This document shows positions 46,544-55,399 of a stretch of DNA of 64,000 nt, piece by piece; positions within the stretch are counted from its first letter, which is position 1; the number at the start of each line of letters is the position of its first letter. Where the stretch lies: contig NZ_CP087203.1 of assembly GCF_026016325.1 (NCBI RefSeq), forward strand, positions 3,906,001 to 3,970,000. Direction: 5' to 3'. The stretch comes from Pseudomonas sp. B21-056. GTDB taxonomy: Bacteria; Pseudomonadota; Gammaproteobacteria; Pseudomonadales; Pseudomonadaceae. Both the position numbers and the translations under genes were made by a program. The notes under the pieces were generated by a model that did no database searches, was not told the DNA's origin, and worked only from the letters and a program-made list of their open reading frames with translations.

Positions 46544-48225
46544 TGTTGACGCCCCATCTGATCGCCGCCCCGATCCTGCTGCCGCTGCTCACCGCTGCGT
46601 TGATGCTGATGCTGGGCGAAAAGCACCGCTCGCTCAAGGCACGGATCAATCTGTTCTCCAGCCTGCTGGGCCTGGGCATCTCGGTCATGTTGCTGCATTG
46701 GACCCAGGACCAGGCCCTGCCCGCCTCCATTGGCGTGTATTTGCCGGGTAACTGGCAGGCACCGTTCGGCATCGTCCTGGTGGTAGACCGCCTGTCGGCG
46801 CTGATGCTGGTGCTGACCGGCATCATCGGTGTCAGCGCCCTGTTGTTCGCCATGGCCCGCTGGCACGGCGCCGGGGCCAGTTTCCATGCATTGTTCCAGA
46901 TCCAGCTGATGGGCCTCTATGGCGCCTTCCTCACCGGGGACCTGTTCAACCTGTTCGTGTTTTTCGAGGTATTGCTGGCCGCCTCCTACGGCTTGCTGCT
47001 GCATGGCTCGGGGCGGGCGCGGGTGTCGTCAGGCTTGCACTACATCTCGATCAACCTGCTGGCCTCGTCATTGTTCCTGATCGGCGCGGCGTTGATCTAT
47101 GGCGTCACCGGCACCCTGAACATGGCCGACCTGGCCCTGAAAGTGCCGCTGGTGCCAGAAGCCGACCGGGGCTTGCTGCATGCGGGGGCGGCGATCCTCG
47201 CGGTGGCGTTCCTGGCCAAGGCCGGCATGTGGCCGCTGAACTTCTGGTTGGTGCCGGCCTATAGCGCCGCCAGCGCACCTGTAGCGGCGCTGTTCGCGAT
47301 CATGACCAAAGTGGGCGTCTACACGATCTTGCGCCTGTGGACCTTGCTGTTCTCCGGCCAGGCCGGTGCCTCTGCCTATTTCGGCGGCGACTGGCTGATC
47401 TACGGCGGCATGGCGACCATCGTCTGCGCGGCCATCGCCATTCTGGCCGCCCAACGCCTGGAACGCATGGCCAGCCTGAGCATCCTGGTGTCGGCCGGCA
47501 TCCTGTTGTCGGCCATCGGCTTCGCCCAGCCGAATCTGGTGGGTGCTGCGCTGTTCTACCTGGTGAGTTCGACCCTCGCGCTGTGCGCACTCTTCCTGCT
47601 GGCGGAGCTGATCGAGCGCTCGCGTTCGGCCAATGAGTTGTCGCTGGAGGACGACCTCGATACCTTGCCGCGACCGCTGGAGTCCCTGCAACCGCCCAAG
47701 GGCACCAACCTCGATGACGAGCAGAAAGCCGTGGTCGGGCAAGTGATTCCCTGGACCATGGCGTTCCTGGGCCTGAGTTTCATTGCCTGCGCGCTGTTGA
47801 TCGTCGGCATGCCACCGTTATCGGGATTCATCGGCAAGCTGGGGCTGTTGAACGCCCTGCTCAATCCCCAGGGGCTCGGAGCTGACACTGGACAGCCGGT
47901 GTCGCCTCAGGCATGGGGCCTGCTGGCCTTGCTGATCCTGTCCGGGCTGGCCTCGTTGATCGCTTTCTCGCGTTTGGGCATCCAGCGTTTCTGGACGCCA
48001 AAGGAACGGCCGTCACCCTTGCTACGGCCTTTCGAATGCCTGCCGATCATTGCGCTGCTCGGCCTGGGGATCGCCTTGACGTTCAAGGCTGAACCCCTGC
48101 TGCGTTATACCCAGGACGCCGCCAATGCGCTGAACACGCCGGAACACTACGTGATGTCGGTGCTTGCTACCCGTAGCGTCCCCAGCCCCGACGCCATCAG
48201 CGCAGTGCCGGAGGTGCAACCATGA
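46540..48225 (+). CDS. mrpD: Mrp antiporter subunit D
   Basis: 561 residues from ATG 46540, in ATGA overlap with mrpC; the longer upstream frame is a shadow. NuoN/M-like, with the antiporter core GDLFNLFVFFEVLLAASYGL and FLAKAGMWPLNFWLVPAY, which includes the conserved Lys. A cytosolic insert (about 365-405) is rich in Asp/Arg. Partner of MrpA in ion exchange. Confidence 0.94.
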   Translation: MMLTPHLIAAPILLPLLTAALMLMLGEKHRSLKARINLFSSLLGLGISVMLLHWTQDQALPASIGVYLPGNWQAPFGIVLVVDRLSALMLVLTGIIGVSALLFAMARWHGAGASFHALFQIQLMGLYGAFLTGDLFNLFVFFEVLLAASYGLLLHGSGRARVSSGLHYISINLLASSLFLIGAALIYGVTGTLNMADLALKVPLVPEADRGLLHAGAAILAVAFLAKAGMWPLNFWLVPAYSAASAPVAALFAIMTKVGVYTILRLWTLLFSGQAGASAYFGGDWLIYGGMATIVCAAIAILAAQRLERMASLSILVSAGILLSAIGFAQPNLVGAALFYLVSSTLALCALFLLAELIERSRSANELSLEDDLDTLPRPLESLQPPKGTNLDDEQKAVVGQVIPWTMAFLGLSFIACALLIVGMPPLSGFIGKLGLLNALLNPQGLGADTGQPVSPQAWGLLALLILSGLASLIAFSRLGIQRFWTPKERPSPLLRPFECLPIIALLGLGIALTFKAEPLLRYTQDAANALNTPEHYVMSVLATRSVPSPDAISAVPEVQP

Positions 48226-48710
48226 AACGCCTGTTTCCCGCGCCATGGCTGTCCCTGGCACTCTGGGCGCTGTGGCTGCTGCTGAACCAGTCCCTCAGCG
48301 CCGGGCACCTGCTGCTGGGGGCGGCGCTGGGCTTGCTGGCACCGCTGCTGATGCGCCCGCTGCGGCCACGCCCCATTCGTATCCGACGCCCCTGGGTGGT
48401 GCTGCGGCTGTTCCTGCGGGTGGGTCGTGATGTGCTGGCGTCCAACCTCGCGGTGGCCTGGGGCGTGCTGAATGCCGGGCGGCGCCCGCCTCGCTCGCGG
48501 TTCGTCAAGGTGCCGCTGGACCTGCACGATGCCAATGGCCTCGCGGCCTTGTCGATGATCACCGCGATGACTCCCGGGACCGTCTGGTCGGAACTGGCGC
48601 TGGATCGCCGCGTCCTGCTGATGCATGTGTTCGATCTGGAAGACGAAGCGTCGTTCATCGCGCATTTCAAGGCCACTTATGAGCGACCGTTGATGGAGAT
48701 TTTCGAATGA
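48222..48710 (+). CDS. mrpE: Mrp antiporter subunit E
   Basis: 162 residues, overlapping mrpD by ATGA. Family features are WLSLALWALWLLLNQSLS at the N-terminus, RPPRSRFVKVPLDL and the signature ALSMITAMTPGTVWSELA. Accessory subunit required for assembly of the complex. Confidence 0.93.
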   Translation: MKRLFPAPWLSLALWALWLLLNQSLSAGHLLLGAALGLLAPLLMRPLRPRPIRIRRPWVVLRLFLRVGRDVLASNLAVAWGVLNAGRRPPRSRFVKVPLDLHDANGLAALSMITAMTPGTVWSELALDRRVLLMHVFDLEDEASFIAHFKATYERPLMEIFE

Positions 48711-48985
48711 GTCCGTTACTGTCCAACGCGATTCTGCTGAGCCTGTTCCTGTTCTCCCTGGCACTGGTGCTGACCCTGCTGCGGCTGTTCAAGGGGCCAT
48801 CGGCGCAAGACCGGGTCCTGGCCCTGGATTACCTGTACATCGTTGCGATGCTGATAATGCTGGTGCTGGGCATTCGCTACGCCAGTGACACCTACTTCGA
48901 GGCGGCGTTGCTGATCGCCCTGTTCGGCTTTGTCGGCTCGTTTGCCCTTGCCAAGTTCCTGCTGCGTGGCGAGGTGATCGAATGA
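48707..48985 (+). CDS. mrpF: Mrp antiporter subunit F
   Basis: 92 residues, three helices with the conserved GPSAQDRVLALDYLYIVAM. Overlaps both neighbours by ATGA. Confidence 0.93.
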   Translation: MSPLLSNAILLSLFLFSLALVLTLLRLFKGPSAQDRVLALDYLYIVAMLIMLVLGIRYASDTYFEAALLIALFGFVGSFALAKFLLRGEVIE

Positions 48986-49335
48986 CCGGGCAATTATCGA
49001 TGTGGGTCGAGGTGCCGGTGGCGATCCTGCTGGTACTCGGCAGCCTGTTCGCCCTGGTCGGGGCCATCGGCCTGGTGCGCTTGAAGGATTATTTCCAGCG
49101 CATGCATCCACCGGCCCTGGCTTCGACGCTGGGGGCCTGGTGCGTGGCGCTGGCCTCGATCGTTTATTTCTCGGCGCTCAAGTCCGGGCCGGTGCTGCAT
49201 GCGTGGCTGATACCGATCCTGCTGTCCATCACCGTACCGGTGACCACCCTGCTGCTGGCCCGGGCGGCGTTGTTTCGCAAGCGCATGGCCGGGGATGATG
49301 TGCCGGCGGAGGTGAGTAGCCGGCGGCAAGACTGA
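48982..49335 (+). CDS. mrpG: Mrp antiporter subunit G
   Basis: 117 residues. Family hallmark GSLFALVGAIGLVRLKDYFQ followed by RMHPPALASTLGAWCVALAS. Last gene of the six-gene operon, which ends in a long palindromic repeat instead of a classical terminator. Confidence 0.93.
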   Translation: MTGQLSMWVEVPVAILLVLGSLFALVGAIGLVRLKDYFQRMHPPALASTLGAWCVALASIVYFSALKSGPVLHAWLIPILLSITVPVTTLLLARAALFRKRMAGDDVPAEVSSRRQD

Positions 49336-49359
49336 CGGACATTCCGAGCCGTGCACTAT

Positions 49360-49471
49360 TGTGGCGAGGGGATTTATCCCCGCTCGAGTGCGAAGCGCTC
49401 GCCAGATTAGGATCAGATGCAGGATATTGGGGCCGCTTCGCAGCCCAGCGGGGATAAATCCCCTCGCCACA
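49360..49471. repeat. Long inverted repeat, TGTGGCGAGGGGATTTATCC family
   Basis: Arms TGTGGCGAGGGGATTTATCC and GGATAAATCCCCTCGCCACA with a CCGCT/AGCGG continuation. The left arm has diverged further in (GAGTGCGAAGCGCTC). It lies between the convergent mrpG and DUF3995 genes and probably serves both 3' ends. Confidence 0.88.
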
Positions 49472-49486
49472 ACTGCGCCAGAGTGC

Positions 49487-49924
49487 TCAGGCCCAGGCCA
49501 CCGCCAGCAACCCGGCGCCCAGCACGACGCACAACGGGGAATAGACCCAGGTATCGAGCCGGGCGAAGGTCGACTCCTTGAACTCCTTGAAGAACCCCAC
49601 CAGGTTCGACTCGCCGATGGCCCGGGCAAACATCAGCAAGGCAATCGCACTGATCAGCCACTGCAGCGCCCGATGGGTGACAGGCGGCGCCAGCAGCCCG
49701 CCTCGCAGGCACACCAGCAGCGCGATAAACAACAGCGCCAGGGCCACCAACAAGGTCAACCAGCCCGAAGGATCGAACGCCGGGCGCAGCACTTCCCCCT
49801 GCCTGACCGGAACCTGAGGCACCACCGCCTGGGCCGCCCAGCGTCCGCCCAGGGCCCAGTACAAATGAATCAAACTGATGGCCGCAAACACCGCGACCAG
49901 CGTCCGTGCCAATAAAAGCGTCAT
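49487..49924 (-). CDS. DUF3995-like four-helix membrane protein, function unknown
   Basis: 145 residues from ATG 49924, preceded by GGAGGCTGGCGA. Four hydrophobic segments are visible, with the DUF3995-type opening ISLIHLYWALGGRWAA and the motif FARAIGESNLVGFFKE between segments. Inner membrane. Function unknown for the family. Confidence 0.8.
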   Translation of the reverse strand: MTLLLARTLVAVFAAISLIHLYWALGGRWAAQAVVPQVPVRQGEVLRPAFDPSGWLTLLVALALLFIALLVCLRGGLLAPPVTHRALQWLISAIALLMFARAIGESNLVGFFKEFKESTFARLDTWVYSPLCVVLGAGLLAVAWA

Positions 49925-50061
49925 TCGCCAGCCTCCTGGAAAAGGTTGAACAATCATCCTAGCTCGAATCTGGCATTTCGCAGGACGGATGGAGATTGCC
50001 CATTTCCAGCGAACGACGCATTGCTCAGGATCAAGTGTTCAAACCGTCGACAAGCGGCGCA

Positions 50062-51072
50062 CTACAGGCCGGCGGAAACCTTATCCGCGACCTCTTTGGG
50101 CAGCCAGGCCTGCCACACCTGGGGATGGGCCTTGAGGAACGCCTCGGCAGCCTCACGGGGCGGCGTGCGTTTTTCGCTCATCTCGGCCAGGGCCTTGTTC
50201 AATGGATCGATGGGCAGGTCGACCTTGCTGAAGAATTCGGCAATGTCCGGATACTGTTTCTGGAACGGCGCGGAGACGCCGATCGACAGTTTCGACGCCA
50301 GCGAACGGGTCGGCCTGGGGTTGGGATTGTCGGCGTCGGTCAGGGTTTTCCAGGCCTCGGCATCGAACGGCGGCTCTTGCAGTTGCACCAGCTTGAAGCG
50401 CCCGAGCAGCGGCGTGGGCGACCAGTAATAGAACAGGATCGGTTTGCCTCGACGAATCGACGAGGTGATTTCCGCATCCAGCGCCGCCCCCGAGCCACTG
50501 CGGAAATTCACATAGCTGTCGGTCAGACCATACGCCTGGAGCTTCTGTTTATTGACCACTTCGGATGTCCAGCCGATGGGGCTGTTGAGGAAGCGCCCCT
50601 TGTCGGGACTTTCCGGATCCTTGAACACGTGCTTGTAGCGCGCCAGGTCGCTGACGCTGCGAAGGTCCGGCGCCAGAGGCTTGATGCCCTTGGCGGGATC
50701 GCCCTTGATCACGTATTCCGGCACCCACCAGCCTTCCGTCGCGCCCTTGACCGTATCGCCCAGGGCGATCACCTTGCCCTCGGCTTCAGCCTTGACCCAC
50801 ACCGGACTGCGCCCGGCCCACTCTTCGCCGATGACCTGTATGTCGTTATTGGCCAGGGCGGTTTCCAGGGTGATGGTGGTGCCCGGCAAGGTGTCGGTTT
50901 TCAGGCCGTAGCCTTTTTCGACGATGATCCGCAGGATATCGGTGATCAGGCTACCGCTTTCCCAGTTCAGGTCGGCGAAGTGGATCGGTGCTGAAGCAGC
51001 CGATGCTGGAAATGAGGAAACCAATACAGCACAGGCGGCCCAGGCAGCCAGCCACTGTCGAACTCGTTTCAT
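50062..51072 (-). CDS. Glycine betaine/choline-type ABC transporter substrate-binding protein (OpuAC/ProX)
   Basis: 336 residues from ATG 51072 (MKRVRQWLAAW), with a signal peptide ending near ASAASA. The body is OpuAC-like, with IHFADLNWESGSLITDILR, the GEEWAGRSPVW loop and Trp/Tyr residues (EGWWVPEYV, FYYWSPTPL) that could form the aromatic box for quaternary ammonium. No permease or ATPase gene is adjacent, so it either serves a distant transporter or is an orphan. The ligand is inferred from family. Confidence 0.87.
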   Translation of the reverse strand: MKRVRQWLAAWAACAVLVSSFPASAASAPIHFADLNWESGSLITDILRIIVEKGYGLKTDTLPGTTITLETALANNDIQVIGEEWAGRSPVWVKAEAEGKVIALGDTVKGATEGWWVPEYVIKGDPAKGIKPLAPDLRSVSDLARYKHVFKDPESPDKGRFLNSPIGWTSEVVNKQKLQAYGLTDSYVNFRSGSGAALDAEITSSIRRGKPILFYYWSPTPLLGRFKLVQLQEPPFDAEAWKTLTDADNPNPRPTRSLASKLSIGVSAPFQKQYPDIAEFFSKVDLPIDPLNKALAEMSEKRTPPREAAEAFLKAHPQVWQAWLPKEVADKVSAGL

Positions 51073-51196
51073 ACGATGTACCCCATGCCAGACAGCCATA
51101 GCTGAACGGTCCTGCGCAACCGAACGCAAGTCCCTGAATAATTCAGTCAACTGACTGTAGCCGAGGTTCCCGCAAAACGGTCGCCGGTGCCGGGTA

Positions 51197-51667
51197 TCAC
51201 TCGCTGGCCTTGAACGTCACCAGTTCGCCCTTGCGCCATTTCGCGGCTTTGGCAGTGACTGCCTTCAGGGTCTTGGTCAAGCCTTCCTGCAGCTGTTCGT
51301 TCGCCGCGTACACGGTCACCACGCTGTGGCCTTCCTTGAAGAGGATGGCCTGGCCGCCCGGGGTCGTGACGAACGCGTAGTCCCCAAGGCCATAGACCGT
51401 CAGTTTGATTTCGCGAAACCTGATCTCAAACTTGCCACCCTCGCGACTGGGCAATACCGCCGCGCGAAAATGATCACCCACCTTGAGCTCGAGCCTGGGC
51501 TTGTCGTCAACCACGAGGGCCGACTCGGTGTCGATTTCGGCGACGTAGATGCCTTCGGCGGTCTGCTCGGTGATGTAGACGAAACGAGACTGAAACAGTT
51601 TGACCAGTTTCGCCCGCAGGTCACCCAGTACAAATAATGCATGCGTGTCGAGATTACTTACTGCCAA
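51197..51667 (-). CDS. Conserved-looking hypothetical protein, TTG start
   Basis: 156 residues from a TTG at 51667 (MAVSNLDTHALFVLGDLRAK), preceded by GGGGATGTTTCC. The open frame goes back to an ATG at 51919, but the extra 84 residues are basic and low quality (SRERRREWQS), so the shorter form is preferred. Contents: beta-rich soluble protein with no signal peptide or membrane helix, and a Lys-rich C-terminus (KAVTAKAAKWRKGELVTFKA). No family recognised and no operon partner. Confidence 0.6.
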   Translation of the reverse strand: MAVSNLDTHALFVLGDLRAKLVKLFQSRFVYITEQTAEGIYVAEIDTESALVVDDKPRLELKVGDHFRAAVLPSREGGKFEIRFREIKLTVYGLGDYAFVTTPGGQAILFKEGHSVVTVYAANEQLQEGLTKTLKAVTAKAAKWRKGELVTFKASE

Positions 51668-52074
51668 GGAAACATCCCCATCTTTGAAAATGGCCCGTTC
51701 TACAGAAAGGACGGACCACAAGAACCCGTGCCGACTGTAATGTCGCAATGGACCTGTCACTGAAATTCGAAGTAAACGGCGCCCCCTGTCCCGGGGCGAG
51801 AGAAGACTAAAGGATTGCCACTCTCGCCGTCTTTCCCGGGAGGTCGTCAGGAGCTGAAGGAAATAGCCACTCTGAGCATCGGAAAAGGTGGGACTACTAA
51901 CTTTAGGGAAAATTCTCACTTAAAAAAGCATTTTTCTGACATCGAGCCTAAAAAAAATTGCTTTAGATAGGCGCAACCGTCCACACAGTGCTGACGATTC
52001 TAGAGCAGCCGGAGGCGCGGAGACTACTCGAAACACCCGGCAATTCGTCGGTAAACCATAGAAAAGGAATTCAC
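51668..52074. other. 407-bp stretch without a supported gene
   Basis: This holds the upstream regions of two divergent hypothetical genes. The middle (about 51895-51965) is AT-rich, with several A runs. No convincing -35/-10 pair, palindrome, RNA gene or REP element was found. Confidence 0.5.
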
Positions 52075-52323
52075 ATGGGCACTTTCACAACCTTGATCCA
52101 ACCCGTCGTACCTTGCCTCGTCAATACGCATGAGAGCTTTGACGGGATCGACTATCTGCCAGCCTCGCTGATCCAACCGCGTTATCGGGTGGTCCTGGCC
52201 GGCAAGTGTTTTTTCCATATTGAAGAAACATCGACTGGACGTGTAAGAGGTTTCCGCACGGATCATAACGAAGCCTGCTACCTGGCCAGGCATCTCGAGC
52301 GAAGTGCCGGAACGCAGCAATAA
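52075..52323 (+). CDS. Small hypothetical protein (82 aa)
   Basis: 82 residues from ATG 52075, preceded by AAAAGGAATTCAC. Soluble, no signal peptide. The middle reads PRYRVVLAGKCFFHIEETSTG, which looks like a short beta-sheet; the C-terminal half contains RTDHNEACYLARHLE. No family recognised. The longer frame from 51988 lacks a ribosome site. Confidence 0.55.
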   Translation: MGTFTTLIQPVVPCLVNTHESFDGIDYLPASLIQPRYRVVLAGKCFFHIEETSTGRVRGFRTDHNEACYLARHLERSAGTQQ

Positions 52324-52404
52324 TCGAACTCCTGACGCTCGCTTGCCTCAGATAAAGGGACGCAACCGAAGCGCCATGACGGCGCATGCCCAAAGGAGAA
52401 CCCC

Positions 52405-52641
52405 ATGGAACAGCCTTCCCACGAACTCAAGACCCTGTTCGATCAACTGGGCCTGCCCTCGGATGAAAAAGCCATCGACGATTTCATCGTGGCACACCCC
52501 CTGGATCCGGAGACCAAACTGGTGGAGGCCGATTTCTGGTCGGATCAGCAAAAGGACCTGCTACGGGAATGGTTGCTCGCCGATGGCGAAGAGGCGGTGT
52601 TGGTGGATCAGTTGAACGTGCGTCTGCACGACGATAAATAG
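52405..52641 (+). CDS. DUF2789-family protein
   Basis: 78 residues, acidic, with the DUF2789 pattern LKTLFDQLGLPSDEKAIDDF and AHPLDPETKLVEADFWSDQQ. Excellent ribosome site AAAGGAGAACCCC. Small helical cytoplasmic protein; function unknown for the family. Followed by a REPIN. Confidence 0.85.
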   Translation: MEQPSHELKTLFDQLGLPSDEKAIDDFIVAHPLDPETKLVEADFWSDQQKDLLREWLLADGEEAVLVDQLNVRLHDDK

Positions 52642-52661
52642 CGGCTCAACAGCATTTGCTT

Positions 52662-52822
52662 TGTGGGAGCGAGCTTGCGCGTGATAGCGGTGGGTCAGTC
52701 GATACTTTGCTGACAGCCCCACCGCTATCGCGAGCAGGCTCGCTCCCACAGGGGATTTGTGGTGCTCCCGGATCTTGCGGCCACCGCAAGCCCCATGTGG
52801 GAGCGAGCTTGCTCGCGATAGC
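52662..52822. repeat. REPIN plus extra REP half (three halves)
   Basis: Halves at 52662 (TGTGGGAGCGAGCTTGCGCG, diverged), about 52727 (inverted, GCGAGCAGGCTCGCTCCCAC) and 52796 (TGTGGGAGCGAGCTTGCTCG). It lies between the convergent DUF2789 and chemoreceptor genes. Confidence 0.82.
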
Positions 52823-52881
52823 TATGGCCCCGTCACCAAGGTATCGACTGATACAGCGCAAATCGCGCTATCCGAAGAGGC

Positions 52882-54492
52882 CTAGCGCGGCTTCTCGGGC
52901 TTATAGCCCAACCGCAACCCACCCCAGTGGCGGCCCTTGAGCATGATGGGTACGGAAAGGTCATGCATCAGCTCGCCCGTGTCCCGGGTGTAGGTCTGCA
53001 ACAGCACCGGTTGCTGGTGGCTGCCGCATCGGATCCCGGTACGGTCGGAGAACTTGCGCTTGGTGCGGTTGTTCAGTGTGTCTACCGCCGGATCGCCGGT
53101 CAGTGGCTGGCTGAAAACTTTGTTGTGGGTCGGCACATACCCCTGTTGGGTGCAGGCAATCGCAAACACCAGGCCTTCGTGTCGGGCGAGCAAAGGCTCC
53201 TGGATGGCCGGCAGGACCTGGTCGGTGTAACGGTCGAATCGGGTCTGGAACTTGGCTGGATGGGTATCGGCAATGGCCTGGTAGTTACGATCGAACAGAT
53301 CCTCCAGGCTGATACGCCCCTGATCGATATCCGCCTCGAACTGCGCGGCGATCTGACCCGCGCCTTCACGCGCCAGGTCGTAGACCCGCTGGTGATAATC
53401 GTCGAGGCCCACTTCGGCCAGGCGCTCACTGATGGTTTCGGCCTGCCCTTCCATCTGCACCGCCGCTTCGGCCAGGCGTTGGGTCTGCTGGTCGCTGATG
53501 GACAGGTCGCTGCGCATCTGCTCGATGGCGTGGAACAGGCTGTCGAGCTGCTCGCGGTTGGTGTCCGTACCCTGGGCGATGGCGCTGACCTGGGTTTCGA
53601 CACCGGCCGCGAGCCGGGCAATGTTCTCCAGGTGCTGGCCCGTGTGCTCGACCTGCTGCACGCCGCTGTCCAGGTCCCCGGCCAACTGACGGATCTGCTC
53701 GACCACCTGGGCGGTGCGTTGCTGGATGTCCGCCACCATGACCCCGACCTCGCCGGTCGCCGCCGCCGTGCGGCCCGCCAGGCCACGGACTTCATCGGCA
53801 ACCACGGCGAACCCACGGCCATGCTCGCCGGCCCGCGCTGCTTCGATGGCCGCGTTCAGCGCCAACAGGTTGGTCTGGCTGGCAATCGACTGAATCACCA
53901 GGCTCACCCGCTGGATCTCGTCGCTGCGCACGCTCAAGGCCTCGATCAACTCGCGACTTTCGTTTGCCCGCTGGCTGAGCTGGTGCATGCGGCTGATGGA
54001 CTCCACCAGTTCGCTGCGCCCGGCAACGCTGCTGCGATGGGCCTCGCTGGCGGCGCCCAGGGCTTGCTGGCTGAGCTGGGAAGTGGCCTGTTCGGTGACG
54101 ATCATCGATTCGGCATTGCTGACGATCTGCGCCGCCGCATCGAGTTGTGACTGGACCTTGCCGGCCAACTGCCTGACCGAATAGGCGACACCGGCGGCCG
54201 ACAACGCGTTATGACTGGTGGTGTGGGACAGATCGCGGGTCAGCTCGGCCAGGGAGCCGGTGCCAGGCGAAGATTGCGGCACAGTGACCAGACGCGAGCG
54301 CAATCGCGGCAACCAGACGATCAGTATCGCCAGGGGCAGGCCCAGGTACAGCGACCAGCCTCCCAGCACCATGCCGCACAGCAGCAAGGTCAAGGCAAGG
54401 CTCTGCAAGGTCGGCGTCAGCCAGCGCGCCGTGCTCTTTGTAGCAGATACCGAGGCAGGCACCGCTCCCGCCAGAGATCCGTCTGTCGCCAT
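52882..54492 (-). CDS. Methyl-accepting chemotaxis protein with C-terminal sensor-like domain
   Basis: 536 residues from ATG 54492; a start at 54555 would add 21 residues and neither has a strong ribosome site. A short N-terminus is followed by two close hydrophobic stretches (about 28-62) with no periplasmic domain between them. Then comes the MCP signalling domain, with the hairpin tip [20 protein letters not shown] and [19 protein letters not shown]. After it, a ~170-residue C-terminal domain ends [19 protein letters not shown], like a PAS/Cache fold. Sensing would therefore be cytoplasmic. Ligand unknown. Confidence 0.87.
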   Translation of the reverse strand: MATDGSLAGAVPASVSATKSTARWLTPTLQSLALTLLLCGMVLGGWSLYLGLPLAILIVWLPRLRSRLVTVPQSSPGTGSLAELTRDLSHTTSHNALSAAGVAYSVRQLAGKVQSQLDAAAQIVSNAESMIVTEQATSQLSQQALGAASEAHRSSVAGRSELVESISRMHQLSQRANESRELIEALSVRSDEIQRVSLVIQSIASQTNLLALNAAIEAARAGEHGRGFAVVADEVRGLAGRTAAATGEVGVMVADIQQRTAQVVEQIRQLAGDLDSGVQQVEHTGQHLENIARLAAGVETQVSAIAQGTDTNREQLDSLFHAIEQMRSDLSISDQQTQRLAEAAVQMEGQAETISERLAEVGLDDYHQRVYDLAREGAGQIAAQFEADIDQGRISLEDLFDRNYQAIADTHPAKFQTRFDRYTDQVLPAIQEPLLARHEGLVFAIACTQQGYVPTHNKVFSQPLTGDPAVDTLNNRTKRKFSDRTGIRCGSHQQPVLLQTYTRDTGELMHDLSVPIMLKGRHWGGLRLGYKPEKPR

Positions 54493-54605
54493 GTTCGTCA
54501 CCACACTTCTCGTTGTTATGCCAGCATTAAACGCCACTATCGAGCCATTATCCATGGTCCATTAGTCGCGTTCTTGCGGTCGATCAACGGGATCGGGTGA
54601 TTCTA

Positions 54606-54650
54606 TGGGGCCGCTACGCGGCCCGGCGGGAGCAAGCGCCCTCGCCACGA
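54606..54650. repeat. Degenerate half of the TGTGGCGAGGGGATTTATCC repeat family
   Basis: GGGGCCGCTACGCGGCCCGG followed by CGGGAGCAAGCGCCCTCGCC resembles the right half of the elements at 27697 and 49360, with the conserved AATCCC replaced. It lies between the dksA paralogue and the chemoreceptor gene. Confidence 0.5.
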
Positions 54651-54668
54651 GGCCTGCCAGGTCGGGGA

Positions 54669-55073
54669 TCAGGCCTGACGCTGGTGCTTGTCGATCTGCT
54701 CGTGACGTTCCTGGGCTTCGATGCAGTACTTGGTGGTCGGGCTGATCAGCAGGCGCTTGAGGCCGATCGGCTCGCCGCTGTCGTCGCACCAGCCGAAGCT
54801 TTCGTCGCTGATACGGTCCAGGGCCTGCTCCAGCTGGGGCAGCATGCGCTGGTCACGATCGATGGCGTTGACCAGCCACGTACGCTCTTCTTCCACGGAA
54901 GCAGCGTCGGCCGGGTCAGCCGGGGAATCCAGGCTCTCAATGGCGATTCGGTTCTGTTCGATGCGCTCGTGGGTTTCGACTTTCATGTTCTGCAACAGCT
55001 TGGTGAAGAAAGCCAGCTGCTCGGGGTTCATGTAGTCATCCGCCGGCATAGCCAGCAACTTTTCCTTTGTCAT
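54669..55073 (-). CDS. dksA2: DksA paralogue lacking the full zinc finger (DksA2 type)
   Basis: 134 residues from ATG 55073 (MTKEKLLAMPADDYM). DksA binds the RNA polymerase secondary channel and, with ppGpp, resets promoter choice. The coiled-coil tip region and the C-terminal globule are present, but only two zinc-type cysteines remain: WCDDSGEPIG and TTKYC. In the usual C-x2-C-x17-C-x2-C finger, the second and third positions are here Ser/Gly and Thr. That matches P. aeruginosa DksA2, which works without zinc. No Zur box was found upstream. Confidence 0.88.
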   Translation of the reverse strand: MTKEKLLAMPADDYMNPEQLAFFTKLLQNMKVETHERIEQNRIAIESLDSPADPADAASVEEERTWLVNAIDRDQRMLPQLEQALDRISDESFGWCDDSGEPIGLKRLLISPTTKYCIEAQERHEQIDKHQRQA

Positions 55074-55399
55074 TGATATCTCTATAAAAAAACGTGCATT
55101 AAGGCGAATTATGGAGCGTCCCGCAGCGCAGCTGCCACGCTCGTCAGGAAGGCGCCGTCTATTCCAAGCGCCACCCGGCACTCAATTTACGAGGGGCGGC
55201 AGTCTAAGGCCGAGTCGAGGCCTCAGCAACCGAAAACATGGGAAAATGTCCGACAACCCCTTCAAATGTTCTCTGACAGGCGTTTGGCAGTCATCGGAGT
55301 GCGTTTATAACAAGAAATTCGGTGCAATAGCTGTATTAAGAAGACAAATGGCAACGCCACGCGGGTCAGGCGTGGCGCTTTGTCGCAACAGGATGAGCG
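55074..55399. other. Intergenic region between the dksA paralogue and the inositol permease gene
   Basis: 326 bp. It holds the leader of the dksA paralogue (an A/T run next to its ATG) and, at 55355-55377, a hairpin CGCCACGC / GCGTGGCG described separately. No gene, REP element or convincing promoter was found in the rest. Confidence 0.5.
55353..55381 (-). terminator. Possible terminator of the inositol transporter operon
   Basis: Perfect 8-bp stem CGCCACGC / GCGTGGCG with a 7-nt loop, 19 bp beyond the permease stop. The U tract on the minus strand is weak (TTGCCATTT). Confidence 0.45.
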
